Assembly (NCBI RefSeq): GCF_000955955.1
Contig: NZ_JYJG01000273.1
Coordinates: 1-34,861, forward strand
Source: Lentzea aerocolonigenes
GTDB taxonomy: Bacteria; Actinomycetota; Actinomycetes; Mycobacteriales; Pseudonocardiaceae
Length of the DNA: 34,861 bases
Reading direction: 5' to 3'
Position numbers and translations under genes: made by a program. Positions within the stretch are counted from its first letter, which is position 1. Each line of letters starts with the position of its first letter. Positions 14,079 through 20,568 of this stretch are shown piece by piece. A model generated the notes under the pieces. It was not told the origin of the DNA, made no database searches, and saw nothing but the letters and a program-made list of their open reading frames with translations.

Positions 14079-14918
14079 TCATTCTCCGATGAAGTCGGCC
14101 CGGTGATCACGCGCCCACTGCGCGAACGTCCGGTACGGCCGCCCCATGAGCCGCTCGTAGTCCGGCGAGACCACGAACTCGTAGTCGGCGAAGTCGTCCG
14201 GATCACCGCCCTCGTAGCCGGCGATGCCGAGGATGTAGCGGGCGATCTCCTCCGGCCACCCGACGCTCACGTAGTAGGCGAGCGCCTCCTCGACCGTGAC
14301 GTCCCGGAACCGCAGCTCCCGCCCGGCCACCTCGCTCAACGCCGCGGCCATCTGCCGTTGGGTGAGCTGCGGCGGGCCGGACAGGTTGTAGGCCTTGCCC
14401 GCGTGCCCGTCCTCCAGCAGGGCCTTGATCGCCACATCGGCGATGTCGGCCTCGTGGATCGGCTGGCCGAACTCGTCGGGGTTCGGGTGCACGATCGTGC
14501 CGTCCGCGCGGATCGACGGACCCCACAGGTCGATCTTGTTGGCCGCGAACTCGCCCGGCCGCAGATGGGTCCACTCCACGCCGGACGCCTCGACCGCCTG
14601 CTCGACCGGCAGGTGGTGGCTGGTGTCGTAGCCGTGGGTCACCGCGCCCGAGGACAGCGTCACGATCCTGCGCACGCCCGCTTTCACCGCTCGCGCAACG
14701 ACTTCCGCGGCGGTCGGCGGGTGCACGAACAGGTACAGCTTCTCCACGCCGTCGAACGGGATGCTCGCCGGCTCGTCGAGATCGCCTTGCACGACCTCCA
14801 CACCTGCCGGCAACGATGCGTGAGCCGGGTTGCGTGTGAGAGCACGGACGTCAGAACCCAAACCCCGCACCACCAACCGGCCGACGTTGCCCGTCGCGCC
14901 GGTCACCAGGATCGTCAT
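14079..14918 (-). CDS. NmrA-like NAD(P)-binding protein (atypical SDR)
   Basis: 279 residues. N-terminal Rossmann motif ILVTGATGNVGRLVVRGL, then VRALTRNP, typical of NmrA/SDR-a5 proteins such as quinone reductases or redox-sensing regulators. Substrate-side landmarks are TLSSGAVTHGYD, RPGEFAANKIDLWGP and IHEADIADVAIKALLEDG. There is no YxxxK pair, which is normal for the family. The ATG at 14918 overlaps the tetR stop as ATGA, so it is translationally coupled to its likely repressor. TetR-NmrA operons commonly respond to reactive carbonyls or quinones, but the ligand here is unknown. Confidence 0.9.
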   Translation of the reverse strand: MTILVTGATGNVGRLVVRGLGSDVRALTRNPAHASLPAGVEVVQGDLDEPASIPFDGVEKLYLFVHPPTAAEVVARAVKAGVRRIVTLSSGAVTHGYDTSHHLPVEQAVEASGVEWTHLRPGEFAANKIDLWGPSIRADGTIVHPNPDEFGQPIHEADIADVAIKALLEDGHAGKAYNLSGPPQLTQRQMAAALSEVAGRELRFRDVTVEEALAYYVSVGWPEEIARYILGIAGYEGGDPDDFADYEFVVSPDYERLMGRPYRTFAQWARDHRADFIGE

Positions 14919-15667
14919 CGCAGGCCCCCTTCGATTCCGTCGAGCAGTTTCTCCAGCCCGTAGTCGAACGAGCCGCGCATGTTCTCCGCGAGCGTGCCCT
15001 CGGTGTGATACGCCCCGGCGTTCCACAGCGCGGTCATCGCTGGATAGCGCTCCACGTCGAAGTAGTCGTCCCAGAACACCTGCCGCGCGCCCCACCACGA
15101 GTCGCCGGACTCGCCGGTGGCCGCCGCGAGCTGTTGATCGTCCACTTCGGACGCCGCCGCGCCGTGGACGAACCCCTCGATCGCCACGTGCGCCACGGTG
15201 ACCTGGCGCGGTTCCAGCCCGGAGTCGGCCAGGGCGGCCAGCACGAACTCCTGGCCGTCCATCAGACCCGGCCCGAGCGGCGGGCGGACCATCGACACGT
15301 CACGCATCCACGGATGCGCGTGGTAGACCGCACGCGTGCGGTCCGCGTAGTGCTTGATCCGCTCACGCCACGTGCCGTCAGACGTGAGCGAGCGTTCCTG
15401 CAGCACGGCGTCGGCCATCAGGTCGAGGAGCTCGCCCTTGCCGGGCACGTGCGTGTAGAGCGACATCGTGCCGACGGTGAGTTCCTGCGCGACGCGGGCC
15501 ATCGACATCGCGCCGAGCCCTTCGCGGTCGGCCACCGCGATCGCCGCGGTGACGATCTGGTCGACGCTCACCTTGGGCTTCCTGCCGACCGGCTTCGGCT
15601 CCCGCGGCGTGCGCCAGAGCAGTGCGAGCGTCCTGACCGGGTCTCCCCCGCTGCGTTCGGCGGCCAT
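14915..15667 (-). CDS. TetR family repressor (TetR_C_1 type), paralogue 1
   Basis: 250 residues. The N-terminal helix-turn-helix, about residues 36-83, includes VADREGLGAMSMARVAQELT then VGTMSLYTHVPGKGELLDLM. The C-terminal ligand domain has the TetR_C_1 pattern of a conserved HPWMRDV and a Trp-rich segment (DSWWGARQVFWDDYF). The N-terminal GDPVRTLALLWRTP is shared almost exactly with the TetR protein at 32116. The recognition region VGTMSLYTxVPGKGEL is also the same, so both probably bind the same DNA. ATG 15667 has GAGGTGG nine bases upstream. The two CCGTA-N5-TACGG repeats just upstream suggest autorepression. It heads the TetR-NmrA-HAD operon. Confidence 0.93.
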   Translation of the reverse strand: MAAERSGGDPVRTLALLWRTPREPKPVGRKPKVSVDQIVTAAIAVADREGLGAMSMARVAQELTVGTMSLYTHVPGKGELLDLMADAVLQERSLTSDGTWRERIKHYADRTRAVYHAHPWMRDVSMVRPPLGPGLMDGQEFVLAALADSGLEPRQVTVAHVAIEGFVHGAAASEVDDQQLAAATGESGDSWWGARQVFWDDYFDVERYPAMTALWNAGAYHTEGTLAENMRGSFDYGLEKLLDGIEGGLR

Positions 15668-15682
15668 CCGTCCACCTCATTC

Positions 15683-15720
15683 CCGTAGGCCATACGGAAA
15701 CAATACCGTACGACCTACGG
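15683..15720. promoter_or_regulatory. Tandem TetR operators CCGTA-N5-TACGG
   Basis: Two perfect inverted repeats: CCGTA-ggcca-TACGG (15683-15697) and CCGTA-cgacc-TACGG (15706-15720), 23 bp from start to start, about two helical turns. They lie 16-53 bp upstream of the tetR ATG. The same motif, extended to 7-bp arms, lies next to the second TetR gene at 32081-32099. Confidence 0.8.
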
Positions 15721-15743
15721 AAATGGGCGCCACGTGCAACCCT

Positions 15744-15783
15744 CAAGTAGCCACTTGACACAATCTCCACTGCGCGCTACAAA
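15744..15783 (+). promoter_or_regulatory. Consensus-like promoter with overlapping palindrome
   Basis: TTGACA (15755-15760), a 17-bp spacer and TACAAA (15778-15783) form a near-consensus housekeeping promoter facing the small gene at 15827. The palindrome CAAGT-agcc-ACTTG (15744-15757) overlaps the -35 box, a position typical of a repressor site. Confidence 0.55.
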
Positions 15784-15826
15784 AAATCTGTACCTGGTAG
15801 CTCTCTTCTTCGAGGAGTGACACGAG

Positions 15827-16051
15827 GTGCTGACGACCAGCGAGAGGGCTTTCGCGGATCTGGTCTACGCCGATCCGGAGTGGGTGAGCGCGGAGTTCGA
15901 GGCGATCATCGACGCCACCTTCGGCACCAGGCCGAGACCGCGTCCTCGCCCGTACGCGGTCACCGCGGGCTATCCGGAACCCGCGGTGCTGCGAGGGGTG
16001 CGGCGCGCCGGGTCCGCGAGGTCGCGACAGCGATCTCCTCCGGTGGGATGA
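15827..16051 (+). CDS. Small conserved-type hypothetical protein
   Basis: 74 residues from GTG 15827, with GAGGAG nine bases upstream and a promoter about 45 bp upstream. The N-terminal half (SERAFADLVYADPEWVSAEF, then EAIIDATF) is an acidic amphipathic helix. The second half is Pro/Arg-rich (RPRPRPRP, later RRAGSARSRQRSPPVG). Small actinobacterial proteins with a DLVxADPEWVxAEFxAIIxA-like start exist; their function is unknown, and this assignment is from memory of the pattern, not a search. A clean terminator hairpin follows. No partner gene is coupled to it. Confidence 0.65.
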   Translation: MLTTSERAFADLVYADPEWVSAEFEAIIDATFGTRPRPRPRPYAVTAGYPEPAVLRGVRRAGSARSRQRSPPVG

Positions 16052-16101
16052 GGAGTGCACGTCCTCGTTCCGCCGACGCGAAAGGAGCCCGTACAGGACG
16101 A

Positions 16102-16123
16102 GGGGCGGCATCCGTGCCGCCCC
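16102..16123. terminator. Rho-independent-type terminator
   Basis: GGGGCGGCA (16102-16110) and TGCCGCCCC (16115-16123) form a perfect 9-bp stem with a TCCG loop, followed by TTT. It lies between the convergent small gene and SGNH hydrolase gene. Confidence 0.8.
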
Positions 16124-16133
16124 TTTCGCATGC

Positions 16134-16778
16134 CTACTCGACCAGCTCCAGCCAGGCCTCCGCGAGAACGCTGTGACCTGCGGCGGTGGGGTGCACGCCG
16201 TCTTCCGACCAGCGCTCCGGGGTGTCGAGCGCGGTGAAGACGCGGTCGGCTTCGAGGAGCTCGGCGTCGTACCGGGCGGCGAGCTCGTGCACGACCTGGA
16301 TCTTCGACTCGAGGTCCACGCGCCACTCCTCGCGTTCCTGGTCGCCGATCAGCACACCATGAGGCCCGGCCTCGACGACCGCGGCCACGTGCAGCAGGAA
16401 CGGTTCGACGAGGATCAGCCGCGTGTCCGCCAGTGGCTTCAACAACCGGTCATAGGTGTCCGCGTACTCCTCGGTCGAGATCACCGGCGCTTCCGGGAGG
16501 ATCGTGCGCCTGCCGACGTCGTTGATGCCGACCAGGATCGACAGCACGTCCGGCCGCGCGTTCAAGACGGTCTGCCAGCGGGCTTCGAGGTCGACGACCG
16601 TGTCACCGGGGTGAGCGGTGTTCAGCCAGGTCAGGGGTCGATCGGGGTGCTCGAAGCACCACCGGCCGGCCGCCTGCAGCGGATAGGCGGCGCGGTCCTC
16701 GCCGGGCTGCCGCACGAAACTGCTGACCGAGTCGCCGGTGAACATCACGGTGCTGCCGGCCCTCAAGGTGATCGTCAT
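16134..16778 (-). CDS. SGNH/GDSL hydrolase family esterase
   Basis: 214 residues from ATG 16778 (MTITLRAGSTVMFTGDSVSS). All four SGNH blocks are visible: block I nucleophile Ser in FTGDSVSS, the Gly of block II in NTAHPGDTVVDLEAR, block III Asn in LVGINDVGRR, block V Asp/His in SEDGVHPTAAGH. Such enzymes hydrolyse acyl or acetyl esters, often on carbohydrates or lipids. No signal peptide is present, so it is probably cytoplasmic. An upstream GTG at 16817 is in frame, but its 13 extra residues do not fit the family. Confidence 0.93.
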   Translation of the reverse strand: MTITLRAGSTVMFTGDSVSSFVRQPGEDRAAYPLQAAGRWCFEHPDRPLTWLNTAHPGDTVVDLEARWQTVLNARPDVLSILVGINDVGRRTILPEAPVISTEEYADTYDRLLKPLADTRLILVEPFLLHVAAVVEAGPHGVLIGDQEREEWRVDLESKIQVVHELAARYDAELLEADRVFTALDTPERWSEDGVHPTAAGHSVLAEAWLELVE

Positions 16779-16827
16779 GCCCGCAACCCTGACGCGACCC
16801 GCTGACAGGCCGCGCACACGACGCTGG

Positions 16828-17535
16828 TCAACGCCTGTTGACGTACCAGGTGACCTTCACGGCGGTCGCCGAGATGTCCTTCAGCTCGGCACACACCTCG
16901 CGGCCGAACACCAGCCCGGTGCTCCGGCAGACCCGCTCGTCGTTGTTGCTCAACGGCTTCGCCGACGTGTAACCGTGCGACGTCAGATGTGCGCGCATCA
17001 CCTCGTGAGCGTGCTCGCCGGTCGCCTCCACCTGTCGCGCGCAATTGGCCCCGTGTCCGGAGCCGCACCGCATCTCGGCATTGCCCAGCCGCAAGCCGGA
17101 CGGTCCTGGCAGGACGCCTTCGTCACCGGGCGCGGCGCCCTCGTGCTCGTCCAGCACGGCGACCGCGGTGCCCAGCAGACCCAGTCCCACCACGGCCGCC
17201 AGCCACACGACGCCGACGAGCCACCGCCCGTCCACCAGCAGGCCGACCGAGCACACCACCCCGGTGAGCAGCGGGTAGAGCCAGTACCCCTCCATCGCGT
17301 TCGGCACCCACGGCCCGGACCAGCCCAGCCCGTGCGGCACGACGAACCACGCCTGCAGAGCCAGCAGCACCAGCCCCACGACGAGCCCGGTCCGCACAGA
17401 GCGGGCCAACGCGCACCACAGCAGGACCGGCAGCCACAGGTACCAGCTCGCGTCCGCGAAGAACCCGGTCACCGCCAGTCCCGTCGCCGCCAGAGCAAAA
17501 CGCCACCAATGCGTACGCACCCCAGTGATCCACAC
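16828..17535 (-). CDS. Multi-pass membrane protein of unknown function
   Basis: 235 residues from GTG 17535. Four to five hydrophobic helices occupy residues about 10-125: WWRFALAATGLAVTGFF, WYLWLPVLLWCALA, GLVVGLVLLALQAWFVV, YPLLTGVVCSVGLLVDG, VGVVWLAAVVGLGLLGTAVA. A soluble C-terminal domain of about 110 residues has four cysteines (EMRCGSGHGANCARQV, RVCRSTG, GREVCAEL) and may be extracytoplasmic with two disulfides. I do not recognise the family. Start choice is uncertain because no clear ribosome site is visible. It is divergent from the SCO6745-family gene, with only 30 bp between starts. Confidence 0.75.
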   Translation of the reverse strand: MWITGVRTHWWRFALAATGLAVTGFFADASWYLWLPVLLWCALARSVRTGLVVGLVLLALQAWFVVPHGLGWSGPWVPNAMEGYWLYPLLTGVVCSVGLLVDGRWLVGVVWLAAVVGLGLLGTAVAVLDEHEGAAPGDEGVLPGPSGLRLGNAEMRCGSGHGANCARQVEATGEHAHEVMRAHLTSHGYTSAKPLSNNDERVCRSTGLVFGREVCAELKDISATAVKVTWYVNRR

Positions 17536-17565
17536 CTGGCCAGTATGCGGAAACGACGGGGCATG

Positions 17566-18399
17566 ATGGCGGCCATGATTCACACCGCCCGGCATTTCCA
17601 CGACTTGCTCGAGCCGATCTGCCTGGTCACGTTCTTCGCCGACGAGTGCAACGAGGAGCTGGCCGCGCTCGGCCACGGCAACTACTGGGACGGCTACTTC
17701 GCGAGCCGCGCCGCACCGCTCGGCCGCGTTCCGGCGGAGGTCGTGCACGCGGCGTTCTACAACTTCGGCGACGGGGAGGCCGCCCGGCACATCCCGAGCG
17801 CGTGGGAGAAGATCCCGCCCGAGGAGTCCGTCGCCGCACGGGAACGGGGCAGCGCTGCCTCGGTCCGGCGGATCGTGGGCGACCTGGCTGACTCCCCTGG
17901 GCTGGTGCGCGCCGCCGACCTCACCACCAAAGCCGCGACCAGCGCGCCCGTGGCCGGCAGGGTGATGTACGCGGGGATGCGCACGCTACCCATCCCGGCC
18001 GACCCGGTGGCCCGGCTGTGGCATTCCGCGACCATGCTGCGCGAGCACCGCGGCGACGGGCACATCGCCGCCCTGGTCGGCGCGGGCATCGGCGGCATCG
18101 AGGCGCACGTGCTCTCGGCACTGGAGATGGGCATCCACCCGCCGGAGTCGCACGGCCGCATCCACCACCTGCCGAAGAAGCGGCTCAACGCGGTCATGGA
18201 CGGCCTGCGCGAACGGGGGGTCGTCGACGCCGAGGGCCGGTTCACCGAGGCGGGCCGAGAGCTCAAGCAACGCATCGAGGACCTGACCGACGAGCTCGCC
18301 GTCCCGCCGTACGAGGCGCTCTCGCCCGCCGAACAGGACGAGCTGGTCGCCGTGCTCGAACCCATCACCGCGAAACTGGTGGCCGCGGGTTCGCAGTGA
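17566..18399 (+). CDS. SCO6745 family (SalK-like) protein
   Basis: 277 residues. The segment ARHFHDLLEPICLVTFFADE, then CNEELAALGHGNYWDGYFAS, is the typical N-terminus of this actinobacterial family, which includes SalK of polyether clusters and is suspected to have a winged-helix fold. Later landmarks are RLWHSATMLREHRGDGHIAA and GIEAHVLSALEMGI. A helix-turn-helix-like region (NAVMDGLRERGVVDAEGRFT) lies before a helical tail. ATG 17566 follows GACGGGG; ATG 17563 and 17575 are alternatives. The role is unknown, likely regulatory or ligand-binding. Confidence 0.85.
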   Translation: MAAMIHTARHFHDLLEPICLVTFFADECNEELAALGHGNYWDGYFASRAAPLGRVPAEVVHAAFYNFGDGEAARHIPSAWEKIPPEESVAARERGSAASVRRIVGDLADSPGLVRAADLTTKAATSAPVAGRVMYAGMRTLPIPADPVARLWHSATMLREHRGDGHIAALVGAGIGGIEAHVLSALEMGIHPPESHGRIHHLPKKRLNAVMDGLRERGVVDAEGRFTEAGRELKQRIEDLTDELAVPPYEALSPAEQDELVAVLEPITAKLVAAGSQ

Positions 18400-18482
18400 G
18401 GTCAGGGGCGGCGCGGCCGTTCTGGTTGGTCATGTCCGCGAAGCTCTTCTCCATCCAGCCGCGCACAGGCCCGTGACACGCA

Positions 18483-18512
18483 GGAACGCCGCCCCGAGCG
18501 GGACGGCGTTCC
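18483..18512. terminator. Hairpin terminator
   Basis: GGAACGCCG (18483-18491) and CGGCGTTCC (18504-18512) pair perfectly, and the inner CCCG/CGGG extends the stem with small mismatches. It lies between the convergent SCO6745-family gene and the 74-aa gene. The remaining 18400-18482 shows no convincing gene. Confidence 0.75.
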
Positions 18513-18533
18513 GTTGTGGTGGGAGCTGGTTCC

Positions 18534-18758
18534 CTAAGCCGCTCGAAGATCGGCTCCGGCCGGTTCGAGCAGCAGCTGGGTGACCCGCAGCTGACGGGCG
18601 GCGGCCCGCAGGTCCTTCACGATCTCGGCGACGTCGTGGCCCAGGTCGTGGTCGGCGCGTGACGCGAGCTGAGCGGCGGACAAACCCAGGCGGGCGCTGG
18701 TCTGCCGGATCTCCTCGAGCGCGGTGCGCAGCTCGTCGACCGTCAGCGGGGTGCTCAC
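18534..18758 (-). CDS. Small helical protein coupled to 17M-like stress protein
   Basis: 74 residues, predicted almost wholly helical: VDELRTALEEIRQTSARLGL, an SAAQLASRADHDLGHDVAEI segment, then VKDLRAAARQLRVTQLLLEP. Heptad-like Leu spacing suggests a short coiled coil. It starts with GTG overlapping the upstream stop as GTGA (18755-18758), the main evidence that it is real. I do not recognise a family. It may form a complex with, or be stress-coregulated with, the upstream membrane protein (inference). Confidence 0.7.
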   Translation of the reverse strand: MSTPLTVDELRTALEEIRQTSARLGLSAAQLASRADHDLGHDVAEIVKDLRAAARQLRVTQLLLEPAGADLRAA

Positions 18759-19267
18759 GACCGCCAGGCCAGGCTGGTCAGCATCTCCTTGCCGCGCTCG
18801 GCGTTGCGCGGCTGGCTGAGCACGTCGTAGCGACCGGCCACGAGCTGGGTGACGGACGCGAAGTCGCGGCGGCCACGGGTGGCTCCGTAACGAGCCGCGG
18901 CGCTCGCGAGACCGAACACGGTACCGGCGACGAGGCCCACGACGATCGGGGCGAGAGCGCCGCCGGTCGAGAACAGGCCCAGCAGCAGGCCGACGAACAG
19001 ACCGAGCCAGGCACCCGACGCGGCACCCGCGCCGAGGACACGGCCCCAGGTCAGGCGGCCGGTGACGCGTTCGACGATCATCGGCTCGATGCCGACGATG
19101 GTGACGTCGGCGACCGGGAAGTCGTTGTCCGCCAGGTGGTCGACGGCCCGCTGCGCCTCTTCGTAGGTCGCGTAGGAACCGATCGGCCAGCCCGAGGGCG
19201 GGGTGGGCAGTGCGTTGACGCCTGCGGCGTTGCCAGCTCCTGCGGTGAACGGAGTCGCGGTGGTCAT
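18755..19267 (-). CDS. General stress protein 17M-like membrane protein
   Basis: 170 residues. The soluble N-terminal domain has the 17M/YflT-like pattern: IGSYATYEEAQRAVDHLADN, FPVADVTIVGIEPMIVERV, then TGRLTWGRVLGAGAASGAWL. Two hydrophobic Gly-rich helices follow (GLFVGLLLGLFSTGGALAPI and VVGLVAGTVFGLASAAA), then TRGRRDFASVTQLVAGRYDV. Homologues are sigma-B-type general stress proteins of unknown activity. GGAGGTG lies eight bases before the ATG. It follows the NAT domain gene by 41 bp on the same strand, and is coupled to the 74-aa gene. Confidence 0.9.
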   Translation of the reverse strand: MTTATPFTAGAGNAAGVNALPTPPSGWPIGSYATYEEAQRAVDHLADNDFPVADVTIVGIEPMIVERVTGRLTWGRVLGAGAASGAWLGLFVGLLLGLFSTGGALAPIVVGLVAGTVFGLASAAARYGATRGRRDFASVTQLVAGRYDVLSQPRNAERGKEMLTSLAWRS

Positions 19268-19308
19268 TTTTGCAACACCTCCGATATGCGATCCCCTTAC
19301 ACCACGTA

Positions 19309-20568
19309 TTACGAATGCGCTCCCACGATTGTTCCCGCAGTTGAGCCGATGTGACTCAGCTCCCTCTCGGTAAGCGTGATGTCCAGCGATTCCAGGGTTT
19401 CCGAAAGGTTTTCAACCTGAGAATTCTCAGGTTTGTTCCCGGCTCGCTCAATTGTCAGCGTCGTGCCGACCAAACGGCGGCTCAGTCCCGGTTCGAGGCG
19501 CATGACGACGAGCTGGCGGCTGAACGGCGACCGTTCGTGCGTGGCGATGTAGTGGTTGGCCATCAGGTAGTCGACGGGCAGCTGCTCGACGTCGGGATGG
19601 AACGCGTGCATGCGTTGCCAGCCGTCCGCGGTCTCCTTCTCGAGCACCCACAGGCCTTCCGCGCGACGCAGCCGGTGCGGCCACCCGGCCTGGTCCACCA
19701 CCGCGCCGTCCACGAGCGGCATCGGGTGCAGCATCCCTGCGCCGAAACCGACGTCGACCAGGTGGTCGTCCACGAGCGACACGAAATGCGTGCGCGGTCC
19801 CGTCGCCACCCGGCTCATCCGCCGCGCGACGGAGTACCCGAGGCGTTCCAGCACGGCCGTGAACAGCAGCTGGTGCTCGTAGCAGTAGCCGCCCCGGCGC
19901 CGCCCGATCATCTTGGCCTGGATGTCCGCGAGGTCCAGTGACGGCACCAGGCCGAGCATCACGTCGATGTTCTCGAACGGGATGGCGCGCACATGCGCCT
20001 CGTGCAGCTCCGTCAGGGTGCTCGACGCGGACGCTCCCGTTCGCGCGAAGTACGCGTCGAGGTCCACCAAGTCCGACTGCCACATGACCGCGGACTCCCA
20101 TTCGCCGCGGGTCAGGGCGTACTCCACTTCGCCGTGCTCGCTTCCCGGCAGCGGCTCGGCCCAGTCGACGTGGAACGTCCGGACGTGCCGCAGCCCGGAT
20201 TTCTCCATCACGCGCCGCGAGCCGGAGTTGACGAACATCGTGGTGGCGACGACCCGCTGCACATCACCCGTCGTGAAACCGCGCCGAATCAGTGCTTTCG
20301 AGCCCTCGGTGCCGTATCCGCGACCCCAGAACTCCGGGTGCAGCCGGTAGCCGAGCTCGGCCGCGCCGTCCCCGACGGGTTTGAACTCGAACCAGCCGAC
20401 GAACCTGCCGGTGTCCTTCTCGAACGCCGCCAGGAAGCTCTCGCCGAAGAAGTGCTCGACCGGTTCGGGGTCGAGGAACCGCATGACCTCGGGATCGGCG
20501 TGCAACTCGTGCAGCAGGTCCGCATCGGACGGCCCGAGCGGGCGCAGCGTCAGGCGTTCTGTTTCCAC
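19309..20568 (-). CDS. GNAT acetyltransferase fused in frame to arylamine N-acetyltransferase
   Basis: One uninterrupted frame of 419 codons. Residues 1-160 are a RimJ/RimL-type GNAT domain: RLTLRPLGPSDADLLHELHA, RFVGWFEFKPVG, acetyl-CoA loop FWGRGYGTEGSKAL, then FVNSGSRRVMEKSGLRHV. From Met162 (ATG 20085) it becomes an arylamine N-acetyltransferase: IPFENIDVML, catalytic Cys229 in RRRGGYCYEHQLLF, His261 in GPRTHFVS and the Asp of LVDVGFGAG. No stop separates the domains (EWESAV-MWQSDL). GGGAG nine bases before ATG 20085 would allow a separate 258-residue NAT product. GTG 20568 is the likely GNAT start, overlapping the MFS gene by 19 bp. GNAT proteins acetylate amines; NAT acetylates arylamines and hydrazines from acetyl-CoA. 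Confidence 0.85.
   Translation of the reverse strand: METERLTLRPLGPSDADLLHELHADPEVMRFLDPEPVEHFFGESFLAAFEKDTGRFVGWFEFKPVGDGAAELGYRLHPEFWGRGYGTEGSKALIRRGFTTGDVQRVVATTMFVNSGSRRVMEKSGLRHVRTFHVDWAEPLPGSEHGEVEYALTRGEWESAVMWQSDLVDLDAYFARTGASASSTLTELHEAHVRAIPFENIDVMLGLVPSLDLADIQAKMIGRRRGGYCYEHQLLFTAVLERLGYSVARRMSRVATGPRTHFVSLVDDHLVDVGFGAGMLHPMPLVDGAVVDQAGWPHRLRRAEGLWVLEKETADGWQRMHAFHPDVEQLPVDYLMANHYIATHERSPFSRQLVVMRLEPGLSRRLVGTTLTIERAGNKPENSQVENLSETLESLDITLTERELSHIGSTAGTIVGAHS

Noticed and set aside
18365..18466. 33-codon minus-strand frame (VRGWMEKSFADMTNQNG...)
   Set aside because: The sequence looks protein-like at first, but it overlaps the end of the SCO6745-family gene and has no ribosome site; I cannot separate it from chance.
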